A stretch of DNA of 64,000 nucleotides from Struthidea cinerea (taxonomy: Eukaryota > Chordata > Aves > Passeriformes > Corcoracidae): positions 124,001-188,000 of the forward strand of contig VZTI01001727.1 in the NCBI GenBank assembly GCA_013397865.1, given 5' to 3'. Numbering within the stretch: the stretch's first letter is position 1; every line of letters starts with the position of its first letter. Positions 12,901 to 27,900 of the stretch are shown piece by piece. The position numbers were made by a program, and so were the translations under genes. The notes under the pieces are model-generated. The model worked only from the letters and a program-made list of their open reading frames with translations, did not search any database and was not told the origin of the DNA.

Positions 12901-15900
12901 CGTGCGTGAAGTGCCTGTATCACACCCAGGGTGAAAACTGCCACCTCTGCAGGGAGGGCTACTACGGGAGTGCCCTGCAGCAGGACTGCAGAAGTGAGTG
13001 GGAGACACGGCTGCAGCCCTTGTACCAGCCTTGTCGGGGGCAGCAGCAGACACCTGAACGCTTTTTAACTGGGAGCATTTGGGGTGGAGGGAAAACCTTG
13101 TTACCACCATCTGGAGTTGCCTGCAGCTGCCCTGCAGCTGGGCGGGGCTCCTGGCCGGAAGGGGACCCTCTACATTTGAGAGGGAGGACAGAGACATTTG
13201 CTGAAAAGAGGAGGATTTTGCAGGAGTGGGGCTTCTAACCCTCTTGATCCTGGTCTCTGTTTATCTCTTCTCCAGAGATAAGGTGGTGGGGGAAGAGTTT
13301 AGCTTTTGTTTATACCAGCTCCCTGCAGATGTGCTTGGGCAGTGGGAACAAGGGCCATGACAGGAGGCTGAAGTGGATGGTGGGGAGGCAGACCCACCTC
13401 TCCTGCAGCGTCAGGCACAGCCCAGCAGGACAGGCAGGGCACTGAGCAGGAGAGCTCACTGTCAGCCAGTTGGCAACTTCAAGCAGATCTGCCGCCATAG
13501 CTGACTGACAAGAGCTGGGCAGACCTGGGTTTTGGTTGTACAGCGGGAGGAAGAGAGAAGAGCAGGGAGGGCTGGGCTGCTTGAATGAGGGACTCCTGTG
13601 GCCCTGTGTGTGCTGGGGCAGAAACTGTAGAGGTGGCCAGCCTCGGACACGATGAGGGCTCTTGGGCAGTGCTGGGTGTCATTCAGTGTTGGGTCAGCCA
13701 AGCCTGGCCACTGGCATATGCCCACACCTCTGCGGACTCAGAGAATAAACTAGATGTGAAGTCGGGGCAGTCTGGTAGCAGGAGGGCAGGTTGACATGGA
13801 GGTGCCATGCTCTTTTCCTCACAGAGTGCGTCTGCAACTACCTGGGCACTGTCCGGGAGGACTGCGAGGCCTCGGAGAGCTGCCGGTGTGAGGCGGCCAC
13901 GGGGCAGTGCCGGTGCCTCCCCAACGTGGTGGGGCAGACCTGTGACCGCTGTGCCCCGCACACGTGGCGGCTGGCCAGCGGCACCGGCTGCGAGCAGTGC
14001 GACTGCGACCCCGCGCGCTCCCTTGGCCCAGCCTGCAATGAGGTGAGGGAGCACGGACATGTGCCCAAGGCTTGGCCTCTGTTCTGGTGCAGGGCTGAGC
14101 TGCTGAGGGGCTCACATCTCCTGATGGGTCTGTTTTTTCGTTTTGCCAGTTTACAGGGCAGTGCCACTGCATGCCAGGCTTTGGAGGCCGGACCTGCCGG
14201 GAGTGCCAGGAGCTCTTCTGGGGCGACCCAGGTGTGGAGTGCTTAGGTGAGTCCAACCCTGGTGCCTGCTCCACCTGCTGCTTTTGGAAATGTCCATGTG
14301 GCTGGGCACACCATCACACCCTGGTTCACTGGGACAGCCCTGCCAGGAGCAGCCCACTCGAGCCTTGAAAAAGAGGGAGGAAGGCATGGTGCCGTCTGCC
14401 CTGGGGTTGGGTGCCTTTTGGGATGGGACGTGCGGCAGGAGGTCAGCCCTGTGCTTGTCTGTGTTTTTCTTGTCTGACCTTTATTTAGAAACAAACCTCT
14501 CTGTTTAGAAGCAACTCTTCCTTAAGGGTAAGGTTGCAATGCTGTCAGGTAGGCCAGCATGATAAGAAAACATATCACAAGCATTTGAGTTTGAGAATTG
14601 GTCTGGAAACCAGTTTACTTTGCCTTTCAGTTGTATGTAGCTGAAGACCACTGTCTCTTGTGTCTTCTTAGAGAGACTGGCCCTGAATAAATAAGGTTTT
14701 TTATTTAGTAGGAGACTTTCCTTATATTTCAGATGAAAATAAAGGAGAAAGCAGAGAATGCAGTGGGTTAGCCATAGCTACATGCTGCGAAACAGAGCAC
14801 CGTGAAGTAGGTTGTTTAGAAAACTGGATGGCCTCTGTCCTTTCATTATAAACAAGTCTGTTCATTAGCTGGAAAAGAAACTTCAAACATTGTCCAGACC
14901 AGAACAAACTTGTATCTCTGATCTGTTCAAATAAGAGCCTTTGCCAAGAGGGTTTGCAATAGATTAAGGTATTTTTTCCCTTCAGGGAGGAATGTGCTTG
15001 CTGTGGTCTTTAATAAATCCCTTACAATAGAGGTACCTTAGAGCCCATTATCTTGGTAGATAGGCAGGTCACAGCTACTTAGTTACTGCAGCAGATGAAA
15101 GGACTGGGGAATTGTCCTAGTTCCTGAGTACATATTGGGTTTCTTGGGGAAAAGGCTGCCTTTCCAGAGGCTGTGTGTGTTCTGACATGGTGAGGGGTGT
15201 GCTGACCCTGCTGGCTCCAGGGCAGGGATTGTCTCTCGGTATCAGTTGTCTCCATCAAGGTTTATTGATGGAGTCCATCTGCATACCTTATCAGCAGGAT
15301 TTTGCAGCATACCAGCATTTCTGGTGTCTCTTGGAGTTTCTGCTGTCTTTTGAACATGTGAAAGCCTGTTTTAATGTTTCTGAAGTAAAGAGAGAATATA
15401 TTCTTCAGAGGCCATTTTTGCCATGCAAGATCTACACTCCCCTTCCAGCCTACCATCCCTGCTGTGCCCTAGTGACAGAGGAGACTTGCTCGAGTGGAAA
15501 CGCAGATTTTCCTTCATGATTACATCCAACAGGAGGTCTCTGGCAGGTGGGGAGAGCTGCTGCCCAGGGCTGAGCAGTGGCAGTCTGTGGTGTGATGCTC
15601 TGGACAGGCTCCAAGCGTGTGCTCACTCATGGAACACATCCAGCCGGGTGGTGCTGCAGACTCTCCCTGGTGTGGTGGGGTCAGTGCCTCCTGCCTGTCT
15701 CCTATCTTTCCTTGGCAAGGAGACAATTGACTTCTCAGCCCTCATTTAGCCTCGGGGAGTGAGTGGTGATGTTCAGGCTGGCAGATGTGCAGCTGCTGTG
15801 TGGGCAGGTAGCAGTTCTCAGGGGTAAGTGGGTTGCAGGCAAACTGGAAAACCGTGCAGTTTAAGGAGCTGCTGAGCAGTGTCCCTGGAAAATAGCTGAG

Positions 15901-18900
15901 ATCTGGCCTGCAGCCAAAGTGAAGCTGGAACCGAAACAAGGCTTTGTCACAAAGATGTCTGCTCCAGTTGCAGGGGAGCACTTGGGCTCCTAGCCATGCC
16001 ATTTGCCACCTGGCGTGTTCTTGCTGGCCCAAGCAGCCAGTATGGCCACATTTTGTGCTGCATTCAGGAGCAAAATAGAAACCAATCTGGATGGGGAAGA
16101 GCAAAAGCTCTGAACTATGTGAGTGTGGATACAGTCTTCACTGAGCTGATGCAGAGGTGTGGACATCAGTCCCAGCAACTCCAGGGTGGGATCCTTCAGT
16201 CTCTAGAGCAAGTGGCTTCTGCTCAAGGTCGGAAACCACAGGGTGAATCAATTACTCCAAGGACAGTGATGTGTGATCTCCTCACAAGAGGTCTTCAGGT
16301 TGTTGGCATCAAGAAACACAAGCTCCTGATGAGAAATGGGGACCATACTGCTCATGTTGCTTTGACAACCTTTACAATTCTAAAAATACCCAAGTGCCTG
16401 CAAATAAGCTCTGGACACAGCTGTGTGGAGATGTGCAAAATGGCCCATCTAGGACAGACTGCAGCTCCCCATGGGTTCTCAGGCACTTGCAGCAGCAGTG
16501 AGCTGTGGATGTGGCCCAGGGTCCCAGTACACTCCACTGGAAACCAGGCTCTAGGGCACTCTTCCCTGCCATCCCCGTTGCCAGCTGCTAAACCTTGGTA
16601 ATATCAGAGATGGCGAAGCAGGAGCCAGGGAAGGCAGAGTTTTGTACCTGGTCTGGGTGCTTTGATTTACAGTCTGTGCCCCCTGCAGTGGAGAGAAAGT
16701 GTTACCTGGTTCTCCTCTCTGCGTGTCCACAGAGATCACACTGGGACCACACTGCTGGGGCAAGCTGAGGTGGGTACCTGTATTTGGACAGCATCTTGAA
16801 CCCACAGCACTGGCTGCACTTCTGCAGTCACAAATGTCCATTGGGGATCACACACCACAGAGAGCCTGTAGGCTGGGTCTTCAGAGACTGCTTATTCCTC
16901 ATGCTTTGAAAAAGCACAACATTCTCTCACTGAATTTGTCATAATGCCTGAAACAAGCACAGCAGAAGCATAGAGGATGGGGAAGAGCCTAGCATTTCTG
17001 TCTTGGCCTCATGCAGGTCCCTGGGAGGATGACAGTGAGCAGGAGCTGTGCTGTGAGCATTGCTCCGGGGGCAGTGCTAGCCCCTTGGCAAGGCTCTTCT
17101 GCCATTGCTCCAGCTATGAGCTGTCTGCAGCTCTGCGTGAGCCTGCGTGTGATTGTGTGTGTGCATAAAAACCCTTCCTAAGGCAGTAAATAATAGCACT
17201 ACAGAGTTCATCAAATGCAGGTCTCCGAGGCATTCTGCTGGAGCTTTTCCAAAGCCTGGCAACTACAGTGCAGGACTCAGCATGCCGAGTTCTGCGCCAG
17301 CCTCGACCCACAAAGCACGTCTGCAGCAGAAGGCTCCAGGCTCCTGGGAAGCCTGAGATGTGGAGTGGCTGCAGATGCAGCTCAAACAATGCCCTTGCAC
17401 AGTAGATACTTAAAGTTTGTTTCATCTAATATGAAGGAGATGACAATTTTACGGTCATTACTGTTTTAATAAATTGAACAAACAGACCAGAGTGCAGTTA
17501 GTACAAGGTACTGTGTGAGATTGGAAGTTAGGTGGTGTTGCTATATAACCCCTTCACAAGAAGCATACCTGTGTCAATATTTTTCTGTGTTGGACACAAG
17601 TATCAAATCCTATTGCAAAATCACAGATTTTAATTGAACTACAATGAAAAGGAAGTAATGTTTTTCATTAAATACACACTTCATGCCTTGACAAAATGTT
17701 GTTTTTCTCAGTTTTTAATCTTTGTTATGTGGCTGGTGCAGAAACAGCTGTTTGCTGAAAATTACCCTATTGCCATTTAAGAATACATTTTATAGTCTTA
17801 AATTTTAACACCTGGGACTTAAACTGGTCACATAGGCTGTTTTTATAGGAGGTGTTTCTGGTGTTGAGAGAAGACTACCAGGTGTCTCGTTTCCTTCTGT
17901 GAGAAGTGTCTAAAGGAAGTCAGACAGATTCTGTACTAAAGAAAATATAATTTTCACTTTGAGTTTCATAATTTTAATTGACCTAGGGTCATAAAATATT
18001 GTAATGTATGTTGATTGTTTCCAGAAAATTATCCTTTTGGCACGGTCTGCTAGCATGTTAAGATGTAGCACAGCTCCAGTATTTTAGGCTGGGATCTTAT
18101 CTTAACGTTGCTACTGAAAATCACAATGCTGAGGAGTTAGCACTATGCTTGCAGGGCAACTTGAATCAATAGCTGATTATTCAGAAGAAATTTTCTAGCT
18201 CTGCAAAACTTTCAACCTTACAAATTGCTGAATGGTTTTCTTATCGTAGTGCCTCACTACCACTGGGAAATGATGCCAGGGAATCATGTTTGAACAAAAC
18301 CTTTGTGTTTTTTCTGCAGAGGAGTTAAACATTTGATGCTCGCCACCCTCAGTCTCAAGCAGTAAAGAAAATATTTCTGGAAAAATTACTCCTGTTCTGG
18401 GTAGGATGATGTACAACACTTGTTTGTTCCTGGCATCTTCCAGTAAGGCATTGAACACTGATACTGGTCTTCATACAGCCCATTCACTATCCATTCTATC
18501 ACCTCTGCTGTAGTATCAAGTGCTCTGACACACCTGAGTTTAAATTAAGGGATGTGCAAATGTTCTGCATATTGAATTACAGTAGTTTAAATGGAAGTGA
18601 GTTCTCAATATTTAAAATTGGGGGAAAGGTAGCAGATCTGTCAGAGTAGGTGAAAGATAAAGCAATTCATAGATCCTTGTGAGCTTAAAGCAAACCTCTC
18701 AAGCTAGTAATTTGCTTCTTTTGGATTTCTCCTCTTAGGTTTGTACAAAACTGCATTTGATATACATTTGAGTGTTACTTCTGTCTTTAGGATGAGGAAA
18801 AAGGAGGAGGAGAAATACCCTTATGAAGGTGATACAAAAATTACCCATGGATACTCAGTGTGTGCATGCACATACGTGCAAATGCATTTGTGAACAGATA

Positions 18901-21900
18901 CAGCTACAATCCTTTATATTCATAGTCTGCTAATCAGCAGATCCTGATTGAAGAATTTGGCTAAAACTTTTGCTGTCAAAAATATGATTTCACTGAAGTA
19001 TGCCACAGAAGAATTGCTGATTGAGTTACACAATTAAAGAAAACAATACGCCCAGTTCCAAAATGACATTTCAAAACAAAAACCTGTTGTTTAATTTACT
19101 AAATGCTCCTTTGAAAACCCTTACATCTTGGGCCAGCGATTTCAAAAGACTTCTTTTCCTCCACTGTGTTTTCTGTGGGAGGTACTGCTCTGCTTACAGA
19201 CTTGAAGCCTGTCTAACACTGATCTTCAGTGCAAGCAGCCGTGTCTGCATTAACTTGCAGCCCTTCACCTTGGCCTTGGGCCATCTGTCTGCATGAAGGG
19301 AGAGTGATCAACCATTTGTCTTGAAGGCATTTCCAACTCAAAGTGGTCAAGGCATCCAAGTATCTTGAAGTAAACTCAACATCTGTATGATTTTGCAGTG
19401 CAAAGTGCACTACTTTGCCAATTTCTTGTCATGTAAGCATGGGGAAGCTACATAAAAGGAGTTTACAGGTCTTAGTCTTTCTCTATACCACATATACTAT
19501 GATAAGTGGGGTATAAAGCTGTTGGTAGTTACTGAGCCACATCTGAAACACTTCTGCATCCCTAGCCATGCCTATGTGTTTCTTGTTCTTGAAAAAGTTC
19601 AGATTAACCAGGCATATGCTAACACTGGATGTGTTGTAGCTACTCAGGTTTTACATCAGACTTAGGAGTGTGCTGGTTGGAACCAAATCTCTCTGAGTGA
19701 AGCAATACTTTGAAGATGGTGTCTGAGTTAGCCTGTTTGGGTACAGCAGAAGCAAAACTGCTGTAACAGCAGTCCTAGTGCTGGACTGCATCTGAGTTAC
19801 ACAATGGCCACAGGAATAGCTGGACATAACAAAGGAGATGTTGGAGGAGCAAGAACTCTACTCTGGCTAGAAGTGATGGTGGGGTGCTTTGGTCAAACAC
19901 GATACTGGGCATGATGTGCTGGATCATTCTGACACGGTGTTTGCTCTGTTTCTAGCAGGTGATAGGAATCAAGGTATCTCTGGTATTCACATCCCAGTTC
20001 ATTGGCAGTCATAATTGAATGTCACAGGAATCCTTTTGGTGTGTGTGCACACATCATCATGAATGATGGATGCATAACTCAGGTGTTCTTCCATGAGCTA
20101 TTTGCCAGTATTTTCCAGTCTGTGCCAGCTTGGAGGTCCTCCTTTCCTTTCACATCTATCCTGCCACTGTCACTATGCTTTTGTCCCTTTAGGATGAAGT
20201 TGCGCCCTTCAGTCAAAGAGACTGAAGCCAGCAGGTTCTTGGCGGGCAGGCACTGCCTGAGGCAGAGGTGAAAGCTGGCACTGAGCTATTTGCCTGGTGG
20301 CCCGTAGTGTTCAAGGTGCTCCTCACTGCCTAGAAGGCTCTATATGATCTTGGCTTGGGCTTGCTTTCTTTCTCTTGAGAGCTGGCCACAATCAAAGTGA
20401 ATGGAGGGTTTGGTCCCCATCATGGCATAAAGGGAAGGTGCTGTCTTCAGTGGCCTTGGACATGCTCCTTGCTGGGATGTAAAATGCCTGGTGGTGGTGT
20501 CCAGGGCACAAAGTACAGGACTCGTCCACTAGAGGTGTTAGAGATGGTTAGGGTTTGAAAGCTGGTGTGGTCTTGTGTATGGTTAATATCTTGGGAAGAT
20601 CATGAAGAAAAGGAAGAGCAAGTATGAAACCAGCACTTTTGAAAGCCATTTTGTATACATTTCATTGAAGGGACTGAGGTAATTCAGAGGCAGGATTGCC
20701 TGCTTCTGGGCTTGATAGAAAATCCTAAAATGGCGTAATAACCCACCGTAATGTTTCTAGTTGCATTGTACAGTTTTCTCATGGTCCTGCAAAGCTCGGT
20801 TTGGGAGTTTTGTAGGACTGGAAATGTGATGATTCATCCAACTGTTGTGCTGCATTTAGAATAAATTACTTCTTTGCTCTTATCATCCCCTAACAGGCAG
20901 CTGTGGAGTTTGGGTTTTCACTTAGCAAACAAGGTAGTACCTAAATTCTTCTCTCTTCTTCCCTAGCATTTTCTGGTTCCAGAGATTTTGGAATCCACTT
21001 TGCCATGTAAATGCTACTAAAGCCATGTCATCTGCTTTTCCTGAACATGCAGGCATTCAGGAGTAGAATTACCAATATGGAGTTAGGGTTTTTTTTTCAC
21101 AGTAAGCCTTTTAAATCCACAAGTAAATATAGTGATCTGATTTACCAGCAGCAAGTATTCATGTAACTTGATCAGACCTCAGGATCTTTGAGAAAAACCA
21201 CATGCCATTTAGCCTCTTTCTATACAGAGGAATTTGGACAATTCATCATTATACCAAGGGCCTTATTAGTTGACAGAAGGGTTAACTGACCTTCAAACAG
21301 GAACTCAACAGTTTGCCTGCAGGGAACATATTCCATGGTGAGTTGACTACTTAAGCACTTTCGATGTAAAGTAAAAACAATCTTTTGTGTCAGGGTATAA
21401 TTCAAAGAACAAAGGACCATTTTGCTCAATTGTGCAGGCAGCAGAAGTTATTTTTGTCTCTTGACTATCATATTCACATTGTACAAGAAAGTCGTTTTGT
21501 TGAGGAGTGATTTGTTCTGATGACGCTCTTTGTGTAATTTTTGAACTGAAGACCACCACTGTGTTCTGGCATTGAAGCAAACAATGTCCAGTCTTGAAAA
21601 CGGCTTTGTGTTTTGCCCTGTTTTCAAGGGGGCATTTGCTTTGAGCATGTGAATTGATTTATGGGCCTTTTTGAGGCATTTACCTCCTTCGAGAATGCCT
21701 GGTAAATGGATGTGTAAGTGAGGGGTTTTATCAGGTATGCTAGTTCTTTTCCTGTTTAAGGAACATGTGCTTGACCTGCTTTGGGTGCACTCTGCCATAA
21801 TGGTAGGTAGATGATGTGCATATATTTAAAGCCTCTCTTTTTGTTGTTTTCTGCTGTCTCTTTATTAAAAGCTTTGCATGTTGGTGGTGTCCTCTGCTGC

Positions 21901-24900
21901 TGCTGCCTCCTGTGTAATTAAGGAGGTCAAGTGGCAGCCTCGCTGCATGGAAATGCTTCTCCTGATAGCATTATTGTGTACAAAGCGTGTCTGTGCTTTC
22001 AGCAGTGACAGTGCATCACTGAGTTAATTGAGTAACTTCTCTCTGTGGTGGGTGAGTGCCAAAGAAGTGCATTTCAGGAAGGAGTGAATACTAACTCCCA
22101 AGTTGGTGCTCAAAGTGTGAAATAATTTATATATATATATATATATATATAAATCTATTAAATGTCCTCATTCCCAGTTGAGGGTGACAAACAGTGTGTA
22201 GGCTCTTGGTCATTAAGACCTCAGGCAGGGCTGCCCATGATCACATTCTTTGTTCTATTCTACTTTTCACTGCCAGATTTTTTCTGATTTTCTGTATACC
22301 CAAAATGTCAGCCCAATGCCAGGCTCCTCAGTGTGTGTTGTGAATGTTCGCCCACTGTACATGGCAGGAGCATGTTCTGAGCCAGTCCCTGTACCTCTGC
22401 CTAGAAGATCTCACAAGGGCTTTTGCTCCATGGGTTTGTCCTGTTCTTGGAAGCCAGTTCAGCTTTTAGCACCCACAGTGCCTTATGGAAGGGAGCTCCT
22501 CCACTTAACGAAGTGCTGTGTAATCAGCTATCTCCTTTTAGTGTGCTGTTTGTGGGAGGTGCAGGGGAACGTGGTTGGGTTTTGATCTGCAGGATTCCTC
22601 AGTTGACTGTTGCTCCTGTGCTGCAAGAGACAGTAAATGGTTGTTCCTAGTTAAATTTTCCTTTTTCACTCATGGTTTGCTCTTAAACCCTCTGCTATGT
22701 GCCTGCCTGCCATTTCTTTCCCTGTCCTGAGAGCCTTGTTCTACTCACTCTTCATTGCAGGAGTGAAACTGGGATCTTTGTTTTCACTTGCTGTCCAGTT
22801 GACACCTGAACATTGCCACAAGTGGTGTCCATTATCCATCTTTGCTTCATTATTGTTCCTATTTGCGAGATGTGCAAATCCTGGTCTCCCCTAGAGTTAT
22901 TTCCCTATCTCTCTCCCCTTTCTCACTCACACTTGCTTCCCCCATACACAAGCAATACATCCATAATTAGCTTTTTATAATTCAGACACTGACCATGTCT
23001 GTATTCATTTCACCACTTTATTATAACTGATTTTTTTTCCACCCTGCCAACATCACAGTCATTTCCCCTCACCATGGCCTTCATATGTGCCTTTTTCTCC
23101 TCCCAGCGTGTGATTGCAACCCTCGTGGCATCCAGACCCCACAGTGCGACCGTGCCACTGGGCAGTGCATCTGCAATGAAGGGGTGGAAGGGCTGCGCTG
23201 TGACAAGTGCTCCCGGGGCTATTCGGGCTTCTTTCCCGACTGCGTGCCGTGCCACCAGTGCTTTGCCCTCTGGGACGTGATCATCAGCGAGCTGGCTAAT
23301 AGGACCCAGCAGTTCTTGGACAGGGCTAATACCCTCAAAATCACTGGAGTCACTGGCCCATACCAGCAGACGCTCAACACGCTGGAGGAGAAGCTCACTG
23401 AAATTAAAACCATCATCGCTCAAAATCCAGCAGCAGAGCCCCTGAAGAACATTGGGAATCTCTTCGAGGAAGCAGAGTGAGTACACTTGTAGTTACATGG
23501 ATAAGTCTGTTGCGGGACGGAGTGGGAGTTCCAGTGAGCTGGGATTTACTTGAGTGACTGATGTCCCCATGCTGGGCTGAGGGTGCTCCGGCTCTGTTCC
23601 TCTGGCTGGGCAAGGATGCTGTGGCTCCTGGGCTGCTGGAGCACCTTGCCATGCTCAGCACTGGCAGTGAGCATCCATCCCGGGAGCAGAAACCTGGCCG
23701 GGGCAGGCAGGAGCAGTGCAGCTGCCACACGCTGGGCTGGGGTTGTCCTGCCCCCGCTGCTCTCCAGGCAGCTAATTACCACAGAGCCACTCATGCTTGC
23801 CTTGTGCTGCCCCGGGGCAAAGGACAAACGCTGCTATTATGTGAGAGAATAAAGAGTGGGAGAGATTAAATTCCTGGATTTCCGCATGTAGCTGATGAGT
23901 TGGAAACTTGGGCTCCTTTACGCACTCTGAGCACGTGTGGGGGGGGAAGCATCAGATTTATAACAAGGATTGTTTCCACTTTTCTCAGGGTGGAAGCCTT
24001 GTATTTTTTTTTTTTAGGGCTAGGCATACAAAAGATGGTAGTCTGGAGATGGGGCAGTCTAACATTAAGTAGGATTACAGAGGCTTTCCAGCCCTGTCTG
24101 CAACTGCTCCAGCTTGCTTGTGCCTTGTAAAGGGAACTGCACAAAGCAAAGGGGTGAGGATTAAACCACAAATGTCTCAATTAGGAATAGCTTGTGTCCT
24201 ACAGCTCCCCTTGTTCCTGCTGGAGGGGATTGCTGCTGCTTTTGGGCTCTGTGTGTATTGAGGAAGGCCAGAGCAGCTGAGGAGCTGCTTTTCACCTTAT
24301 GTGTATCTGTTCTTGCTCCTCTCTGGCTGTATAGAAAAGTACTGGGCTTTGGAGGAGTCCTGGCAAACAGCAGGCTGTTGGGCTATTGAGAGAGCTGTAA
24401 GTTGATCTTAGATCTTAAATACTGCCTTGATTCTTTCAGAGTGAGGAAATGCTGGGCTTGATGGGATCACCATGGATGGGAATAGCTTCCTATGCCCACT
24501 TCTGTTCCACAGCAGCCTTGACATGCAATACTCACTTGCTTTTCCTTTTAGGGTTATCCCACTAGCTAAAGTCTGCTCCATGGCTCACTGAGTGAATGCT
24601 TAGAGCAGGAGGTTTTCCTTCATAGCCCTGGTGAGGAGGGATCTTTACAGAGAGTTTAAAGAATCCATTGTGTTAAAACTAAGGCTCCCCCCTCCCTGCT
24701 TCCTGACGTTCAAATCTGTCTGATGAGCTCGTAGTAATCAAAACTACATTTGAGCTGTGTGGGATGGGAAGCAAATTATGTATGGATCAGAGTAGTCAAC
24801 TCTGACCTGTGCAGTTGCCATGATACAAGAGCATTACACCAGTCCTCTGGCATCTGCTTCCAGTTAATCTTACACAAAGCAGCTGTTTTCTGAGCAATTT

Positions 24901-27900
24901 GGTGCTTTGGGTTTTTAAATGTGCTGTAGATTAAAAAGTAGTTTTGTGTAATAAAGGAAACAAAACAGTATTCTGGGTAGGCATGTTGTTACAAATCACG
25001 TGGAGCTCCACTGAGGGAGGACAGGTCCTGCCATGGGAGAAGATGGGTACATCTCTATCTACCACTCTTCAGTGACGTATGAGGCGTATGACCCTTCCTC
25101 CTCCCCCTGTTGAGTCCTGTGCCTGTTTTTCAGAAAGCTGACAGCAGATGTTACAGTTAAGATAGCTGACATAGAAGAAAACCTATCAGCCTTAGCAGCA
25201 AAGAGCAACAGCACAGACACTGACCTGAGCACGCTGGAGACAGATGCCAAAAGTCTCGACCACGTAGTGAAAGAACTTGCAGAGCAGCTAGAGTTCATCA
25301 AGATCTCTGATGTTCGGGGTAAGTGTCACAGGAAGGGAGAGAAAGCAGCAGGGTGGCCAAAGATTTAATTAGTGCATGGGTTTAAATACCAGATTAATCT
25401 TCTAACTTGCAGTAAAACACAGTTCCTCAGGGACAGGTTCTTCCTGTGCATTAGCAGAGTTGCTGATGCCGCAGGAATTTTTGCCCCCTCACCCTGTCTC
25501 TCCCTCTGCACATTGCAAAGCTGGCTCAAATTCTTGGGGCACAGAATCGTCTTAAAGTGTCGTGCTGACCACACTGTAGATGAGACACAACAGCAGAACG
25601 TGCACCACAGACTTCAAAATACACTTGGACATCCCCCTTGCTCCCTCCAGTCTGTTAAATTGCTGTTTCTGGTTGAAAAAAAAGAGCTCGTGGTAAAGGG
25701 CCCAGTTCTTCTGAGCCACCCAAGCCTTGCATGTCCATTGGCACACTGAAATGGGCCAAGAATCAAAATTTGCTGGAGAAAGAGGAATGTCACCAAATTA
25801 TTTGGAAAGCTGACTTCAAAGGAAGTATTTTTCTAATTTTTCTTATAAATTTCCTGGTTTGCAGGAAGTCTGAGATTGTTTCCAGTGAACATGGAATATT
25901 GCAGAGTGAGGCAAGTAGTATGTAGAACAGGGGAGTCCCTGACGTTTGGCATTCTGCAAAGGAAAGCTGCCCCAAGGTGCAGAGTATAGCCACACCCACA
26001 CAAGGCCTCTCCAGGAGTTGTCCAAAATCAACAATTCCATAAATCAGCATCTTTCATCAAGCAGTTTTTTCTTAGGAAAGCTCTGACCAGTTTCCAAGCA
26101 GTGACTCCATAAGCCAGGCATCCCAGGACAAGTAGTAAGAATTAATTGGATGAGGGAATCCTTAGAAAACAGACTGTTCCCCTAAAAACCCTAAAAGGCC
26201 GTATCTCCTTTTGCCCTTAGGGCAAGCAGAATTCAGTCACTAGGGTCAGAGAAAGGCTTAACTTCAAAGTCCAGCTTGACACACAAGCAAAAAAGCAACC
26301 TTTTTTTCCTACAACAGGATGAATTCTGTCATCCTTGCAATGGCACTGAACACAGCTTCCAAGGCCAGCGTTTCATTTACTGTGATGTGATGTATCACTA
26401 ACCCTGATGTGTCATCTGCTAACATCTATAATATACATTACTTGGGGTTACTTAACAGAGTTCTCATCAGCTCCCTCTGCTTTCTGCAGGAGCCTTGGAT
26501 AGCATCACCAAGTATTTCCAAATGTCCCTGGAGGCAGAGGAGAGGGTCAATGCCTCCACTGTTCATCCTGATAGCGCCGTGGAGCTGTCAGCACAAACGC
26601 GGCAGGAAGTGGAAGACTTAATCAATGAGAAGGAGGCCCAGTTCAGGGCTAAACAAGAGGAGCAGTCGCGCCTTCTGGATGAACTCGCCGGCAAGCTGCA
26701 GAGCCTGGATCTCTCCGAGGTGGCTGAGAAGGTACACGGCTGAGAATCGCTGGGATAGAACCCGTAGCAAAAACAGGGTCGGGTTTGTGACGAAGCAACG
26801 GGCAGGGAGGAACCGTAGGGCGTGACAGTGTGAGATACACAGTTGGTTCATGAAAAATGCACCTTGCTTGATTGAGCAACCCCCCGGTGTTGTGGGCTAG
26901 AACTGGGCTGTTTAACTGGTGGGCTCTGACACTACTGGCTTTCAAAGACCAGCCTTTCATGTTGGTCTTCCTCCTACTCTTCCCAGCCCCAACAGAGCAC
27001 CTGTTTTTGCATCACCCCTGTCCTAACCCAATGTCCTTGTCTAGGGATGGAGTTCCCATGTGCAGAAAAGTGCGGCAAATCTGCTGGGCTGAGAGCCATC
27101 CTCTTAAGCCTATCCCGAGTTCAGTGCTTGCTTTCCCTAGCTCTCCTCTTCCCTTCTGCAGCTGCATAGGGTACACTCTGTGCCTGTACAGCGCCCAGCC
27201 AGGCAGTGCTTCTGCTCACACCAACAGGTCTCAGCATCAAGCTCATTCTCCTGCTCCAGACAAAGCAGAATTTACAGGGAGCTGGAGTCAAAAGGGCATT
27301 TTCTCTGTTGAAGGTGCCTGCTTATCTGTAAATATGATTAAGGGTGGCTTTTTCTTGGGAGAGGCTGGGTGTTCCCTCAGTTTCTCTTTGAAGTTGGCCA
27401 GCTACATTCAGTGAACAATCCCTGAACAACCCTGGGTGAAGGCAGGCTGCAGGACACTGGGCAGGCCAGGCCTGTGGTAGAGAATGAATTTTCACACACT
27501 GATTGTCCCTTGTCCTTTACAACTAGTCATCCCTCCCACTGCCTCAGCCCTCCTTTATTCTCTGGAGGGAAGAAAGAGGCATCTTTTTGTTTAGTTTCCC
27601 TTCCCTACATTCCTGCCCTGACTGTTCTTGGGGCCTGAAAATCTGGGGTAGATGTTTATCAAGGCAATAAATACTGAGTTGCTTGGAGGTGTAATCATGA
27701 GACACACACACATCTTTCTGCTTTCTAGCTACTGCTGGGTTACATGCCAAACAGGTAAGAGGGACTCATTTACACTTCACAGGAGACAGCTGCAGCTAAC
27801 TTGGCTCAGGCCCTAGGTTTTCCGAGGGAGGCTTTTTGGCTGCAAAACCTGAGATAGTGACTATGATTTGGCAAAAAAGAGAGTGGGGGGGCATGAAAAG

